From the NCBI GenBank assembly GCA_003155465.1, contig PMCR01000185.1:1-9071 (forward strand): a DNA stretch of 9,071 nucleotides, given 5' to 3'. Positions within the stretch are counted from its first letter, which is position 1. Every line of letters starts with the position of its first letter. The translations under genes and the position numbers were made by a program. Positions 1-7,105 of the stretch are shown here, piece by piece. The notes beneath the pieces are model-generated. The model was not told the origin of the DNA, did not search any database, and saw only the letters and a program-made list of their open reading frames with translations. This stretch comes from Myxococcales bacterium. Its GTDB lineage: Bacteria; Myxococcota; Polyangia; Fen-1088.

Positions 1-20
1 GGCCTACTGCGCAACTTCGG

Positions 21-1175
21 CTAGGGCGCGATTTCCCTGATGCTGCCCCGCTTGTACCAGAGTCCGTCGCTGCCGACCCCGTCGCTGCGGAAGTAGACGG
101 TGATGTTCGGCTTGCCGGTTTCCGACCCCGGACGGGTCGCGTCGCGGCCAAGCTTCATCGCCGGATCGATGCCAGTGGCACAGGCGGTGCCGTTGCTGCC
201 GAAATCGGTGCCGGCATCAATGTGCTCACTCAGCTTCACCCAGTTGCCGCCCCCTGCCCCGTCGCTGTCGTCCAGCCACAGTTCCTGCTTCACAGTGCCG
301 TCGGCCAGGTCGTAGACGACGTGTTTGTAACCAATCCATTGATTGAACGGCATTCCGCCGGCCCACTGCGTCCTATTGAGGATCGCGCTCGACTGAGGGT
401 GGCTGGTCTCTTTCTCGAAGTCGATGTGGCCGTCGTAGCGCATGCGTGCGTCGATGCCGCGCGTGTCGCACAGGTTCACTGTCTCCTGACCGATGGTCCC
501 GTGATTGGTGCGGGCCATGGCCACCATTCCGCCCCAGGCTGTGTTGCTGTCAGCCACCCGCTGGAAGTACATGGTGATCTCCACGTCCCGCCATTGGTCT
601 TGCAAGGCCGGATCGTGAACGTACATGCGTGGCACGCCGCCGGTAATCTTCAGGGTGCCGTCGCCCTCCACCTTGTAGCTGGCATCGCCGTGATCAGCAT
701 CGAACCACGGGTCGTTCGGATCGTGACCAATGAAGGTTCGCGCCGGCGGGTCCCACTTGGCGTACCACTCTTTGCCGCTGGCAATGCTCGGGTAGAGCAT
801 CCGAATCCCGAATCGATCCAGTGCCGTGGTTCGCCCGCCGGTGCCGGCAGTCGTCGTGCCGCCGATCGCGCTCGCACCCCCAGTCGCGACGCCGCCCACG
901 CCGCCGGTCGCCGCGCCGCCGGTTCCTGCCAAGCCCGCCGCAGCGCTGGTCCCCGCCAGGCCGCTTGTGCCACCAGTTTCCGCAAAGCCCACTGTGGCCC
1001 CGCCAGTGCCCGCGCTGCCACTGCTGCCAGCGGCGCCGCCAACCCCTGCCGCAGCAGCCGTCCCGCCGCCTGCGTCCGCGTTCGCGGAGCTGCCCGAGCG
1101 ACTACACCCGCCCATCCCGATCGCCGCGACCAATGCGCAAAGCCACCAGGGTTGCTGACAAACGTCAGCTTTCAC
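21..1175 (-). CDS. Secreted lipoprotein with Gly/Ala/Thr-rich linker and jelly-roll-like C-terminal domain
   Basis: 384 aa, GTG start. The start is supported by a GGAGG Shine-Dalgarno four bases upstream (1184-1180) and by the signal peptide that begins there. A hydrophobic stretch (residues 11-22) precedes a lipobox-like MGGC with Cys24 as the probable lipidated residue. Residues 35-117 are a low-complexity Gly/Ala/Thr/Ser linker, presumably a flexible tether from the membrane to the C-terminal domain. Residues 120-384 form a Trp/Asp/Gly-rich domain with alternating beta-strand patterns (for example [28 protein letters not shown]), a signature I associate with concanavalin-A-like jelly-roll folds that bind or cleave carbohydrate. 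I cannot name catalytic residues, so function is unassigned. Cys236 and Cys332 could form a disulfide. The gene lies downstream of the signalling operon on the same strand but about 440 bases away, so it is probably transcribed separately. Confidence 0.85.
   Translation of the reverse strand: MKADVCQQPWWLCALVAAIGMGGCSRSGSSANADAGGGTAAAAGVGGAAGSSGSAGTGGATVGFAETGGTSGLAGTSAAAGLAGTGGAATGGVGGVATGGASAIGGTTTAGTGGRTTALDRFGIRMLYPSIASGKEWYAKWDPPARTFIGHDPNDPWFDADHGDASYKVEGDGTLKITGGVPRMYVHDPALQDQWRDVEITMYFQRVADSNTAWGGMVAMARTNHGTIGQETVNLCDTRGIDARMRYDGHIDFEKETSHPQSSAILNRTQWAGGMPFNQWIGYKHVVYDLADGTVKQELWLDDSDGAGGGNWVKLSEHIDAGTDFGSNGTACATGIDPAMKLGRDATRPGSETGKPNITVYFRSDGVGSDGLWYKRGSIREIAP
825..1073 (-). repeat. 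Low-complexity Gly/Ala/Thr-coding repeat (lipoprotein linker)
   Basis: About 83 codons drawn almost entirely from Gly, Ala, Thr, Ser and Val, with recurring units such as AGTGG, ATGG and GLAG. The DNA is correspondingly rich in imperfect GCC/GCCG direct repeats, so slippage and length variation between strains are likely. It stays in frame with the surrounding lipoprotein gene. Confidence 0.8.
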
Positions 1176-1179
1176 GATT

Positions 1180-1184
1180 CCTCC
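1180..1184 (-). promoter_or_regulatory. Shine-Dalgarno site that decides a GTG start
   Basis: GGAGG on the minus strand, four bases before the GTG at 1175-1173. It supports this non-ATG start for the jelly-roll lipoprotein. Confidence 0.7.
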
Positions 1185-1335
1185 GGTGATTGAAGGTGGA
1201 TTGCCATTTCAGGCCCTCGGCGTTTCTGCCCCTACCAAACTCATTCCCGCCTCCTCAATCTACCGCATCACCTCCTCGGCTGCGGCCTATTGTTGGGACT
1301 TGTGGCCGGCGGAGCAAGAGTGGAAAATCGGGTCT

Positions 1336-1467
1336 GTGCTTCGAACGGCTGCCCTTGTCTTGCTCATGACCAGCCTGGCTCCGGCGTGCGGCCGGACCGC
1401 TATGGATGTGGGTCGCGCCCCGCGCCCGCAGGTCGATGCCCGTGCGGCAGCCGTGGCTTCCATGTGA
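1336..1467 (+). pseudogene. Possible remnant of a lipoprotein gene (signal peptide and lipobox only)
   Basis: A 43-residue plus-strand reading frame from a GTG at 1336, inside a longer open frame that begins at 1186. Read from 1336 it has a basic n-region (VLRTA), a hydrophobic core (ALVLLMTSLA), a lipobox-like APAC and a short polar stretch beginning GRTAMDVG, then stops at 1467. This is the layout of a lipoprotein N-terminus, and CGR-type openings are common in myxobacterial lipoproteins. No mature domain follows in any frame, and there is no strong Shine-Dalgarno site. It may be a decayed gene, a genuine tiny lipoprotein, or chance. Its orientation is opposite to both neighbours. Confidence 0.25.
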
Positions 1468-1619
1468 AACTTGCCCCACACCCGGACGTGATTCTGGTCG
1501 ACGGGGTCTGCCCATCGAGCACTCCTTGTCAGCCCGCTTACGGGTCCAGGGTCGCGGGTTCATCCTCGTGGACCGCCTTTCCATCCAGGCTTGGCCGTCG
1601 CCTTCGCTCCTGTCCCGTG

Positions 1620-3314
1620 TCAGGAACGCGGGCGCGGGATCTTGAACTGCCTTATCTTGTTGGCGATGGTCCGCCGGGAGATCCCCAATTGCTCCGCGGC
1701 CCTGGTCTGGTTGCCCGCGCAATTGGCCAGCGCGGCCTCGATGGCCTCGTGTTCCGCCACCAATTCCGCAGACGATTCTTGCCCGATCGGGGATGCCCCG
1801 CCCATGGAAACGCCACCCAGCTTGTCCTGGGGCAAGTGCTCGGGGGTGATGGTACTGCCCGCGCAAAGGGCCAGGGCGCGCTCAATCACGTTGCGAAGCT
1901 CGCGGATGTTTCCCGGCCAGTCATAGCGGAGCAAGAGAGCCAGCGCGTCGGCCGAGATGCCAGGGGGCTGTCGCGGAGGATCCTTGGCAAAGTCATCGAG
2001 AAACTTGCGCGCCAGTGGCTCGATCTCGCTCTTGCGGTCGCACAGCGGCGGAACCACCAGTTTGAACACCGCCAGCCGATAGTACAGATCCTCGCGAAAT
2101 CGGCCGGTCTTCACATCGTTCAATAGGTCTCGATTGGTGGCCGCAATGAATCGCACATCGACCTTGGTGACAGTGGTGCTGCCCACTCGGGTGATTTCCC
2201 CCTGTCCCACTGCGCGCAGCAGCTTGGCCTGCATGGGCAGCGACATCTCGCCCACTTCGTCAATGAACAGGGTTCCACCGTCCGCGGCGGCAATTAGACC
2301 CTTGTGCGCCTTGTGGGCCCCGGTGAAGGCCCCTGGCTCGTGTCCGAAGAGCTCGCTATCCAGCAGGGTTTCGGCCAATGCGGCGCAATTGAGCTTGAGA
2401 AATGGCTTGTCGGTGCGCCGGGACTCGCTGTGAATGTAGTTCGCCAGCACCTCCTTGCCCACCCCGGTCTCGCCCAATACCAGCACGGTGGCATTCGACT
2501 TGGCTGCCTGGCCCGCCTCTTGATACAGCGTCCTCATGTTTGGGTCGCACACCACGGCGCCGCCTGGACCATCGCCGCCACTGCCGCGCACCTGCGCGCA
2601 CGACTGGGCCATGAGCGCGCCCGGCGAAGCGCCGTCAAGGGGAAAGCAAGCCAAGCCCAGGCGGGAACCGCCACCGACTTCCTCTATGGCTTTCTTGATA
2701 CGGGCGGCGATCTCGCGGCACTTCTCCAGCCCCGAATCCGGCAGCAGCACCTCGTATTCGCGGAGGGCGTAGGCCGCCAGCAGGTCCCCAGGCCGCATCT
2801 GCGCGGCCAGGACGTCCACGCTGCGGCGCTCATCCGCGGTCGCATCCAGGTGTATACGCAATAATCCCAGGGTGGCCTTCGCATCCGCCTCGGCGCGGGC
2901 GCATTCCTCAATCAGCCGATCGTAGAAGTACCCATGGCTGCGGACGCGGGGCTTGGTGGAGCGCACCAACTGCTGCTGCAGCACCAGGGTGATGCCGCCA
3001 ATGATCACAGACTGTCCCACAGCCAAGGGAACGCGTTGCCCGGGTGGAATGCGCTGGGAGCCCACGTGGGTACCGTTGGCGCTGCCCAGATCCTCGATCT
3101 CGACAATCGCCCCGACATGAAGAGAGGCGTGCTGACGAGACGCACTCGGGTCGGGAACGCGAATATCGGCGTCGTCGTCACGACCGACTGACAGGGTGCC
3201 CATCTCGGGCAGCGCGATGGCCTCGTGAACGTCGGGGCCACTGACCAGAACGTGCATCACATGGCCGCCCTCTACCGATTTCTCGCCTGGGGTCACTCGG
3301 GTCGGTGCAGCCAT
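1620..3314 (-). CDS. FHA / degenerate GGDEF-like / sigma-54 AAA+ activator with Fis-type HTH
   Basis: 564 aa bacterial enhancer-binding protein that should remodel sigma-54 RNA polymerase. Residues about 41-111 are an FHA domain with conserved Gly44-Arg45, Ser59-Arg60-x-His62 and Asn80-Gly81, which reads phospho-threonine. Residues about 128-240 resemble a GGDEF domain in which the signature is replaced by ALREY (183-187), followed by VLLP, while RPGD (174-177) keeps the RxxD I-site spacing. The AAA+ domain has Walker A GETGVGKE (281-288), the sigma-54 contact loop GAFTGA (328-333), Walker B GGTLFIDE (346-353), the arginine-finger region GRFREDLYYRL (404-414) and WPGNIREL (466-473). A Fis-type helix-turn-helix closes the protein (about 520-560). 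There is no response-regulator receiver domain, so control is probably through the FHA and GGDEF-like regions. It is the last gene of the kinase operon, starting 15 bases after the PEGA gene. An in-frame Met at residue 20 is a less likely start. Confidence 0.96.
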   Translation of the reverse strand: MAAPTRVTPGEKSVEGGHVMHVLVSGPDVHEAIALPEMGTLSVGRDDDADIRVPDPSASRQHASLHVGAIVEIEDLGSANGTHVGSQRIPPGQRVPLAVGQSVIIGGITLVLQQQLVRSTKPRVRSHGYFYDRLIEECARAEADAKATLGLLRIHLDATADERRSVDVLAAQMRPGDLLAAYALREYEVLLPDSGLEKCREIAARIKKAIEEVGGGSRLGLACFPLDGASPGALMAQSCAQVRGSGGDGPGGAVVCDPNMRTLYQEAGQAAKSNATVLVLGETGVGKEVLANYIHSESRRTDKPFLKLNCAALAETLLDSELFGHEPGAFTGAHKAHKGLIAAADGGTLFIDEVGEMSLPMQAKLLRAVGQGEITRVGSTTVTKVDVRFIAATNRDLLNDVKTGRFREDLYYRLAVFKLVVPPLCDRKSEIEPLARKFLDDFAKDPPRQPPGISADALALLLRYDWPGNIRELRNVIERALALCAGSTITPEHLPQDKLGGVSMGGASPIGQESSAELVAEHEAIEAALANCAGNQTRAAEQLGISRRTIANKIRQFKIPRPRS

Positions 3315-3320
3315 GGCGGT

Positions 3321-3327
3321 CTCCCTT
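3321..3327 (-). promoter_or_regulatory. Ribosome binding site of the sigma-54 activator gene
   Basis: AAGGGAG on the minus strand, six bases before the ATG at 3314. It lies within the 15-base gap after the PEGA gene's TAG stop (3332-3330), so termination and re-initiation happen almost on the same spot. It favours the first Met over the in-frame Met at residue 20. Confidence 0.7.
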
Positions 3328-3329
3328 GT

Positions 3330-4868
3330 CTAGAAGCGTCCGGCCAGCGCCACGCCCCCGCCATCCGCATTCGCCCATCCCAGCCACGCCACAGAACCAT
3401 GCGGACTCTCGTAGCGGCTGGTGTCGTCGATGGTCAAGACCAGGATCAAGCCGGCGACCAAGACCGCAGCGCCCACACCGGTCGCGATGTAGCCGCCCAG
3501 AACCTTCCTATCAGCGCTGGCTTTCGCGTCCTCGGCCGCGTCCTTCTTCCGCTTGCACTCCGCGTCCTTTTGCATATCAGTTGCGGCCAATCCACTGCAG
3601 GTGCCACTGGTGAAGTCGTTCTGCACTTGTGTGAAGTTTCGATTCGCTTGGGACTGGTCCCTGAGGGCGAGCCCCAGGTAGACGCCACCGCCCCCTGCGA
3701 TCACAGCGCCCGCGGCCAGGGTGCCCCAGGCCCGCCAGCGCTGGCCGGAAGCCCGGTCGATCCGATCGTGGCGGGCCTCGGCGGTGGCCTCCATCTCGAC
3801 GCGCAGGTGACGGGCCTTGCCGGGATCGATGTCGACCTGCGCTCGATAGGGCAGAAAGCCCGAATGGGTCAGTTCGATCTCGTGTGGGCCGGGTGGAAGT
3901 TTCACAGTACTTCCGCGAAGCTCGCGCAGCTTCCCGTTGACCGAAAGTGCCGAACCTGGCTCTTGCCCTTCCAGCACAAGCTCCCCAGCCTGCCAGCCCA
4001 TCTCCGCCGAGTCTTCTTCCATCACCACATCCGCTTCCCAGGTCTGGCCCTCGCCCAGGTCGCGCCGCAGGCTGGCGGTTCGGTAGCCTTTCCGCTGCAA
4101 GGCCAGTTCGTGCGATCCTGGCTCAACCGACAGCGTGACGTCGATCGGCGTGCGGCCGACCAGGGCGCCGTCGAGCTGAATGTCGGCGCCGGGCACGGAT
4201 GTCTTGACACGAATGTGGGCCAGCTCGCCCTTGGCGGGCACCAGGGCCAGTTCAAACTCCTTGGTCACCCCGCCGCCGATCTCGATCTGCTGGCGCAGGG
4301 GAGCATGGCCCGGGGCCAAGGCCGCCACCAGGTGCGGGCCATTGGCCACTTCGATCGGCCGCTCCATCACATAGCGCATGTCAGGCACTGCGTTTCCGGC
4401 CGGTTCTTCGCGCCCCCCCACGAAGACCTTCACCTCGGTCTTGCCCACGGCCACGTTGTCGACCTCTATGAACGCCGGCACCTTGGTCTGAATCATCAGG
4501 CGTCCGATACGAGCGCGCTGCTCATCACGGAGCCGGCGCGCCTCTTCCAGTTTCTCGGCCGGGGTTCGGCCCGGCGCGGCCAGCAGCTTGTCAAACTCGG
4601 CGACTGCCTCGACGGGCCGATTCAGGCGGGCACAGATCCGGCCGACGTTGAACAGCCCCGGCGCCTTGCCCGATTCCACCTGGACCCGCCGGTACTCGAC
4701 CAACGCAGCGGCCAGGTTGTCCTGGTCGTAGAGCGTGTTGGCCAGATGTAGCCGCGCAGTGAGGGGCGGTGGCAGGTCGTCTACGGCATCCGGCTCTGAC
4801 GCTTGGGCCGCCAAGGGCACGGCGGTTACGAGCCAACAACAGACCAGGGCAAGCGTGGTGCGCATCAT
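3330..4868 (-). CDS. TPR and PEGA-repeat membrane protein
   Basis: 512 aa. An N-terminal signal peptide (residues 1-23, cleavage likely after AQA) is followed by a TPR-like helical segment (about 37-115). Three PEGA-type beta domains come next: a divergent one (about 122-207), a clear one (about 216-283, with PGADIQLDGALVGRTP and VEPGSHELALQRKGY) and another (about 294-361, with LPPGPHEIELTHSGF). Two membrane segments follow (about 381-402 and 457-480), separated by a Lys/Asp-rich loop with Cys424 and Cys438. The basic loop suggests it is cytoplasmic, putting the PEGA domains in the periplasm. PEGA domains are non-catalytic surface or scaffold modules often encoded beside bacterial Ser/Thr kinases. 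The start is four bases after the kinase stop and the Shine-Dalgarno site is weak, so translational coupling is likely. A second ATG follows immediately. Partner or scaffold of the kinase is an inference. Confidence 0.9.
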   Translation of the reverse strand: MMRTTLALVCCWLVTAVPLAAQASEPDAVDDLPPPLTARLHLANTLYDQDNLAAALVEYRRVQVESGKAPGLFNVGRICARLNRPVEAVAEFDKLLAAPGRTPAEKLEEARRLRDEQRARIGRLMIQTKVPAFIEVDNVAVGKTEVKVFVGGREEPAGNAVPDMRYVMERPIEVANGPHLVAALAPGHAPLRQQIEIGGGVTKEFELALVPAKGELAHIRVKTSVPGADIQLDGALVGRTPIDVTLSVEPGSHELALQRKGYRTASLRRDLGEGQTWEADVVMEEDSAEMGWQAGELVLEGQEPGSALSVNGKLRELRGSTVKLPPGPHEIELTHSGFLPYRAQVDIDPGKARHLRVEMEATAEARHDRIDRASGQRWRAWGTLAAGAVIAGGGGVYLGLALRDQSQANRNFTQVQNDFTSGTCSGLAATDMQKDAECKRKKDAAEDAKASADRKVLGGYIATGVGAAVLVAGLILVLTIDDTSRYESPHGSVAWLGWANADGGGVALAGRF

Positions 4869-4872
4869 GGTT

Positions 4873-6576
4873 CTACCTAAACAGAATGTTCTTGTCCGTG
4901 ATGAGATCCCGTTCGGATGGAGTCAGCTGGCGTGAGGGCTTGTGCGCTTCGACTTCTGGGGCCGCGACCCGATTGGGTGGGGACGGCGAAGGCGGGGACG
5001 GCGCGGGCTGTCCTCGGTCCGCAACAGATGAAGGCGCGAGCGCCGGGGCGGCAGGTGGCGGGCCGGGCTGCAGGCCCGTCACCACCGGGTGAGGCGACGA
5101 CGGCGGCCACGCAGGGGACAGCGCAGCGCTGGCCGGCCGCGGAATCCTGCGGGCCGCCCGGGTTCCCAGATCGGATGGCGCGCGCGCGGGCACCGGAGCA
5201 GCCGCGATCGGGGCGGGTGAAGGGACCGGGGTAGCGGGCGATGCCGCGGTTGGTGTCGGCGTGATCGCTTCAGTCCCGGATGCGCGGAGGATCTTGACGT
5301 CGCCGCCCGAGCGCCCCAAAACCGCGAAGATTCCCACGGCCAGCGCGAGGACGAGCGCGCCGGCCAAGGCCAGGTACACCCGTCGACGGGGCGCGGAAAG
5401 GATCGCGCGAACGGCCACCGAAAGGCCGGCGCTGCCGGTGGACCCGCCGGAGACGCTGAAAACCCCGGCCACGCGTGGCCCGGCGACCGATGCAGAAGAC
5501 GGGGCCATTCCTCCGCTAACCAGCGGGCCAATCCCCGCTGCGGTTGCTGCACCGGCGGCCATCTCCGTCAGGGCTTCGAGCAACCGCCGTTTGACATCTT
5601 TGATGGACGAAGGTCGATTCTCTTTTCTCTTTTGCAGGCAATCCCGTATCAGCCTCTCCAGCGCCGGACCGATCTTCGGGTAGCCTTCCCGAGTGGGCAG
5701 CTCATTGGGCAAATCCACAAACGCGAATCCATAGGGTACCCTTCCGGTGAACACCTCGAACAGCACGGACCCCAGACCGAAGATGTCGGTTTCCGGGCCG
5801 GCCTCCACCAACGGATTGATATCCACGTATCTCGCAAGCTTGCCCGGCGAAAACTGCTCAGGCGCTGCGTATTCCAAGGTGCCAAGCTGCGCTCCCATCT
5901 GAGTCAGCGCATTGGACGGTATCTTTGCAATCCCGAAGTCCAACAGTTTCGCGACCGACTCACCGTGCTTTGGCTCGGCGATGAAGATATTGCCAGGCTT
6001 CAGATCGCGGTGGACAACACGCTTGTCATGGACCGTAGCCAGTGCGTCGCAAACCTGTGAGAAGAGGCGCCTCAGCTCGTCGAGCGGAGGGGGAGACCCA
6101 ACTGCCAGCCGCTTGTCAAGGGACCGACCCTGCAGGTATTCCATCGCGAACCAGGGGCGACCGTTCCAGGGCCCGTTGTCCTTCACAACTCCAAAAGCGA
6201 AGACCTGAATGATATTGGGATGGACTCCGATCAACGTCGGGACCTGTGCCTCACTCGCAAACCGCTGTTTCGCCTCGTCATCCGCCTTCGGGTTTTCCGG
6301 CGGTAGAAGAATCTTGATGGCGACGGGCACATGCGTGGTCTTGTGCCGCGCCTCGTAGACTGCCCCCATGCCGCCCTTTCCAAGTTTCCTCGCAACAATC
6401 CAGTCACCAACCTGGGTTCCGATAGCGAGGCCTTGCTTTCCGTCGGGATCCTCGGGCTCCGGGGGGACCTCCGTGGCAATCGCGCGCTGGCTCGCCAGCG
6501 GACGTGGGTCAGTCGGCCCAGTCGCACAGTCGGCGCCGGCTGGGTGTTCGCGGGCACAGCGCGGGCAGGCGCTCAC
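4873..6576 (-). CDS. Membrane-anchored Ser/Thr protein kinase (eukaryotic type)
   Basis: 567 aa, GTG start; an in-frame stop about 30 bases upstream leaves no earlier start. A possible GGAG lies 11 bases before the GTG. The N-terminus carries a small Cys/His cluster (Cys4, Cys7, His11, Cys17) that may bind zinc. The kinase domain (about 59-335) is complete: Gly loop GKGGMG (66-71), catalytic Lys88 in VAIK, helix-C Glu109, HRDLKPGN (189-196), DFG (213-215), APE (238-240) and the Asp264 and Arg321 structural residues. It should therefore be active on Ser/Thr. The stretch between APE and Asp264 is about ten residues longer than usual. A single membrane helix (about 401-421) follows basic RRR, placing the kinase in the cytoplasm. 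The extracytoplasmic part (422-567) is Pro/Ala-rich without a known sensor domain such as PASTA, ending in a more ordinary tail. It heads the operon, and the downstream FHA protein is a plausible substrate. Confidence 0.96.
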   Translation of the reverse strand: MSACPRCAREHPAGADCATGPTDPRPLASQRAIATEVPPEPEDPDGKQGLAIGTQVGDWIVARKLGKGGMGAVYEARHKTTHVPVAIKILLPPENPKADDEAKQRFASEAQVPTLIGVHPNIIQVFAFGVVKDNGPWNGRPWFAMEYLQGRSLDKRLAVGSPPPLDELRRLFSQVCDALATVHDKRVVHRDLKPGNIFIAEPKHGESVAKLLDFGIAKIPSNALTQMGAQLGTLEYAAPEQFSPGKLARYVDINPLVEAGPETDIFGLGSVLFEVFTGRVPYGFAFVDLPNELPTREGYPKIGPALERLIRDCLQKRKENRPSSIKDVKRRLLEALTEMAAGAATAAGIGPLVSGGMAPSSASVAGPRVAGVFSVSGGSTGSAGLSVAVRAILSAPRRRVYLALAGALVLALAVGIFAVLGRSGGDVKILRASGTEAITPTPTAASPATPVPSPAPIAAAPVPARAPSDLGTRAARRIPRPASAALSPAWPPSSPHPVVTGLQPGPPPAAPALAPSSVADRGQPAPSPPSPSPPNRVAAPEVEAHKPSRQLTPSERDLITDKNILFR

Positions 6577-6626
6577 GTCAGCCCGCGCTCCGCTTGAAGT
6601 TCACCAATGCGCTCAGTTTCAGTCAA

Positions 6627-6642
6627 TGCAACCCTTCATCCC
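6627..6642 (-). promoter_or_regulatory. Candidate sigma-54 (-24/-12) promoter of the kinase operon
   Basis: On the minus strand GG (6641-6640) is separated by exactly ten bases from the GC of TTGCA (6631-6627). This matches the invariant spacing and the -12 half of the sigma-54 consensus; the -24 half is poor beyond the GG. Transcription would start near 6616, about 40 bases before the GTG. The operon encodes its own sigma-54 activator, which makes the site plausible, but GG-N10-GC occurs by chance in GC-rich DNA. Confidence 0.35.
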
Positions 6643-6680
6643 AAGTTCGGCGCGGAGTCTACTCTAACTCGCCAATATGG

Positions 6681-6697
6681 GAACCCTGGCAGGGTTC
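6681..6697. promoter_or_regulatory. Perfect 7-3-7 inverted repeat, candidate activator site
   Basis: GAACCCT-GGC-AGGGTTC is a perfect dyad. Its centre is about 73 bases upstream of the start predicted from the -24/-12 element, a distance suited to an enhancer-binding protein dimer. It is not followed by a T-run on either strand, and neither neighbouring gene ends here, so a terminator is unlikely. Confidence 0.35.
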
Positions 6698-6869
6698 GTT
6701 TCGCCCTTCGGCCCCCCACCTGCCACCCCCCCCGCCCACTTCGCTCGGCCTCGCGATGATACGCCACGCGCGACGCTGGGTGAGTCGGCGTGGTGGGTCG
6801 CCGTGCGCGGATTCCGGGGCTTGGTGGACGGCGTGTGGGGGGCGCTCCTACCGGACCGGGTCGCCCCTG

Positions 6870-6889
6870 CCGGCATGCGCCCATGCCGG
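6870..6889. repeat. Perfect 8-4-8 inverted repeat
   Basis: CCGGCATG-CGCC-CATGCCGG in the divergent intergenic region, 220 bases upstream of the LPP20-like gene. It could be a DNA-binding dyad or an RNA hairpin. No T-run follows, so I do not call a terminator. Confidence 0.4.
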
Positions 6890-7100
6890 ATCGCCCGCGG
6901 CCCGCCCAGACCCGACGCAGCATCTACCCGATGACGGTTGAACGTAGCTCGGTGCTGCAAGGCCGCTCCGCACCATATTTCGGCGCCGACCTTCTTGACG
7001 CTGACCTGCCAATTCTGGGACACTGCACTCGCCCGACTTGTCACGCCAATGATCCGCATGCGCGGACAGGACGCAACAGCCGCGGGCGGTGTTACCAAGA

Positions 7101-7105
7101 AAGGA
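7101..7105 (+). promoter_or_regulatory. Ribosome binding site of the LPP20-like gene
   Basis: AAGGA four bases before the ATG at 7110 and ten before the in-frame ATG at 7116. It rules out the upstream GTG at 7089, which would sit before the Shine-Dalgarno site. Confidence 0.6.

Larger units (their letters stand above)
1176..1619. other. Intergenic region between the activator and jelly-roll lipoprotein genes
   Basis: 444 bases between two minus-strand genes. It should hold the 3' end of the signalling transcript and the promoter of the lipoprotein gene. I found no convincing hairpin plus T-run, no clear -10/-35 pair and no -24/-12 element upstream of 1175. The only protein-like content is the short plus-strand signal-peptide ORF at 1336-1467. 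Other open frames here show no recognisable domain. Confidence 0.6.

Noticed and set aside
222..1193. Plus-strand open frame opposite the jelly-roll lipoprotein
   Set aside because: Its translation is a low-complexity Arg/Ala-rich mirror of the linker; the minus frame has a Shine-Dalgarno site, signal peptide and beta-rich domain.
1553..1570. T-arm-like stem-loop with GGTTC, considered as part of a tRNA
   Set aside because: The loop has T where tRNAs have the invariant A58, the stem needs two G-T pairs, and no matching acceptor strand lies upstream.
1290..2126. Plus-strand frame across the intergenic region and the activator's 3' end
   Set aside because: More than half lies antisense to conserved AAA+ and HTH coding sequence, and no protein features are visible.
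3225..4751. Plus-strand open frame of 508 codons opposite the PEGA gene
   Set aside because: Antisense shadow of GC-rich coding sequence. The minus-strand product has a signal peptide, PEGA repeats and membrane helices, while the plus-strand product shows no domain or coherent composition.
6681..6697. Inverted repeat considered as an intrinsic terminator
   Set aside because: No T-run follows on either strand, and both flanking genes are transcribed away from this region.
6995..7023. TTGACG considered as the -35 box of the lipoprotein operon
   Set aside because: No A/T-rich -10 hexamer lies 16 to 18 bases downstream; the closest AATTCT is only ten bases away.
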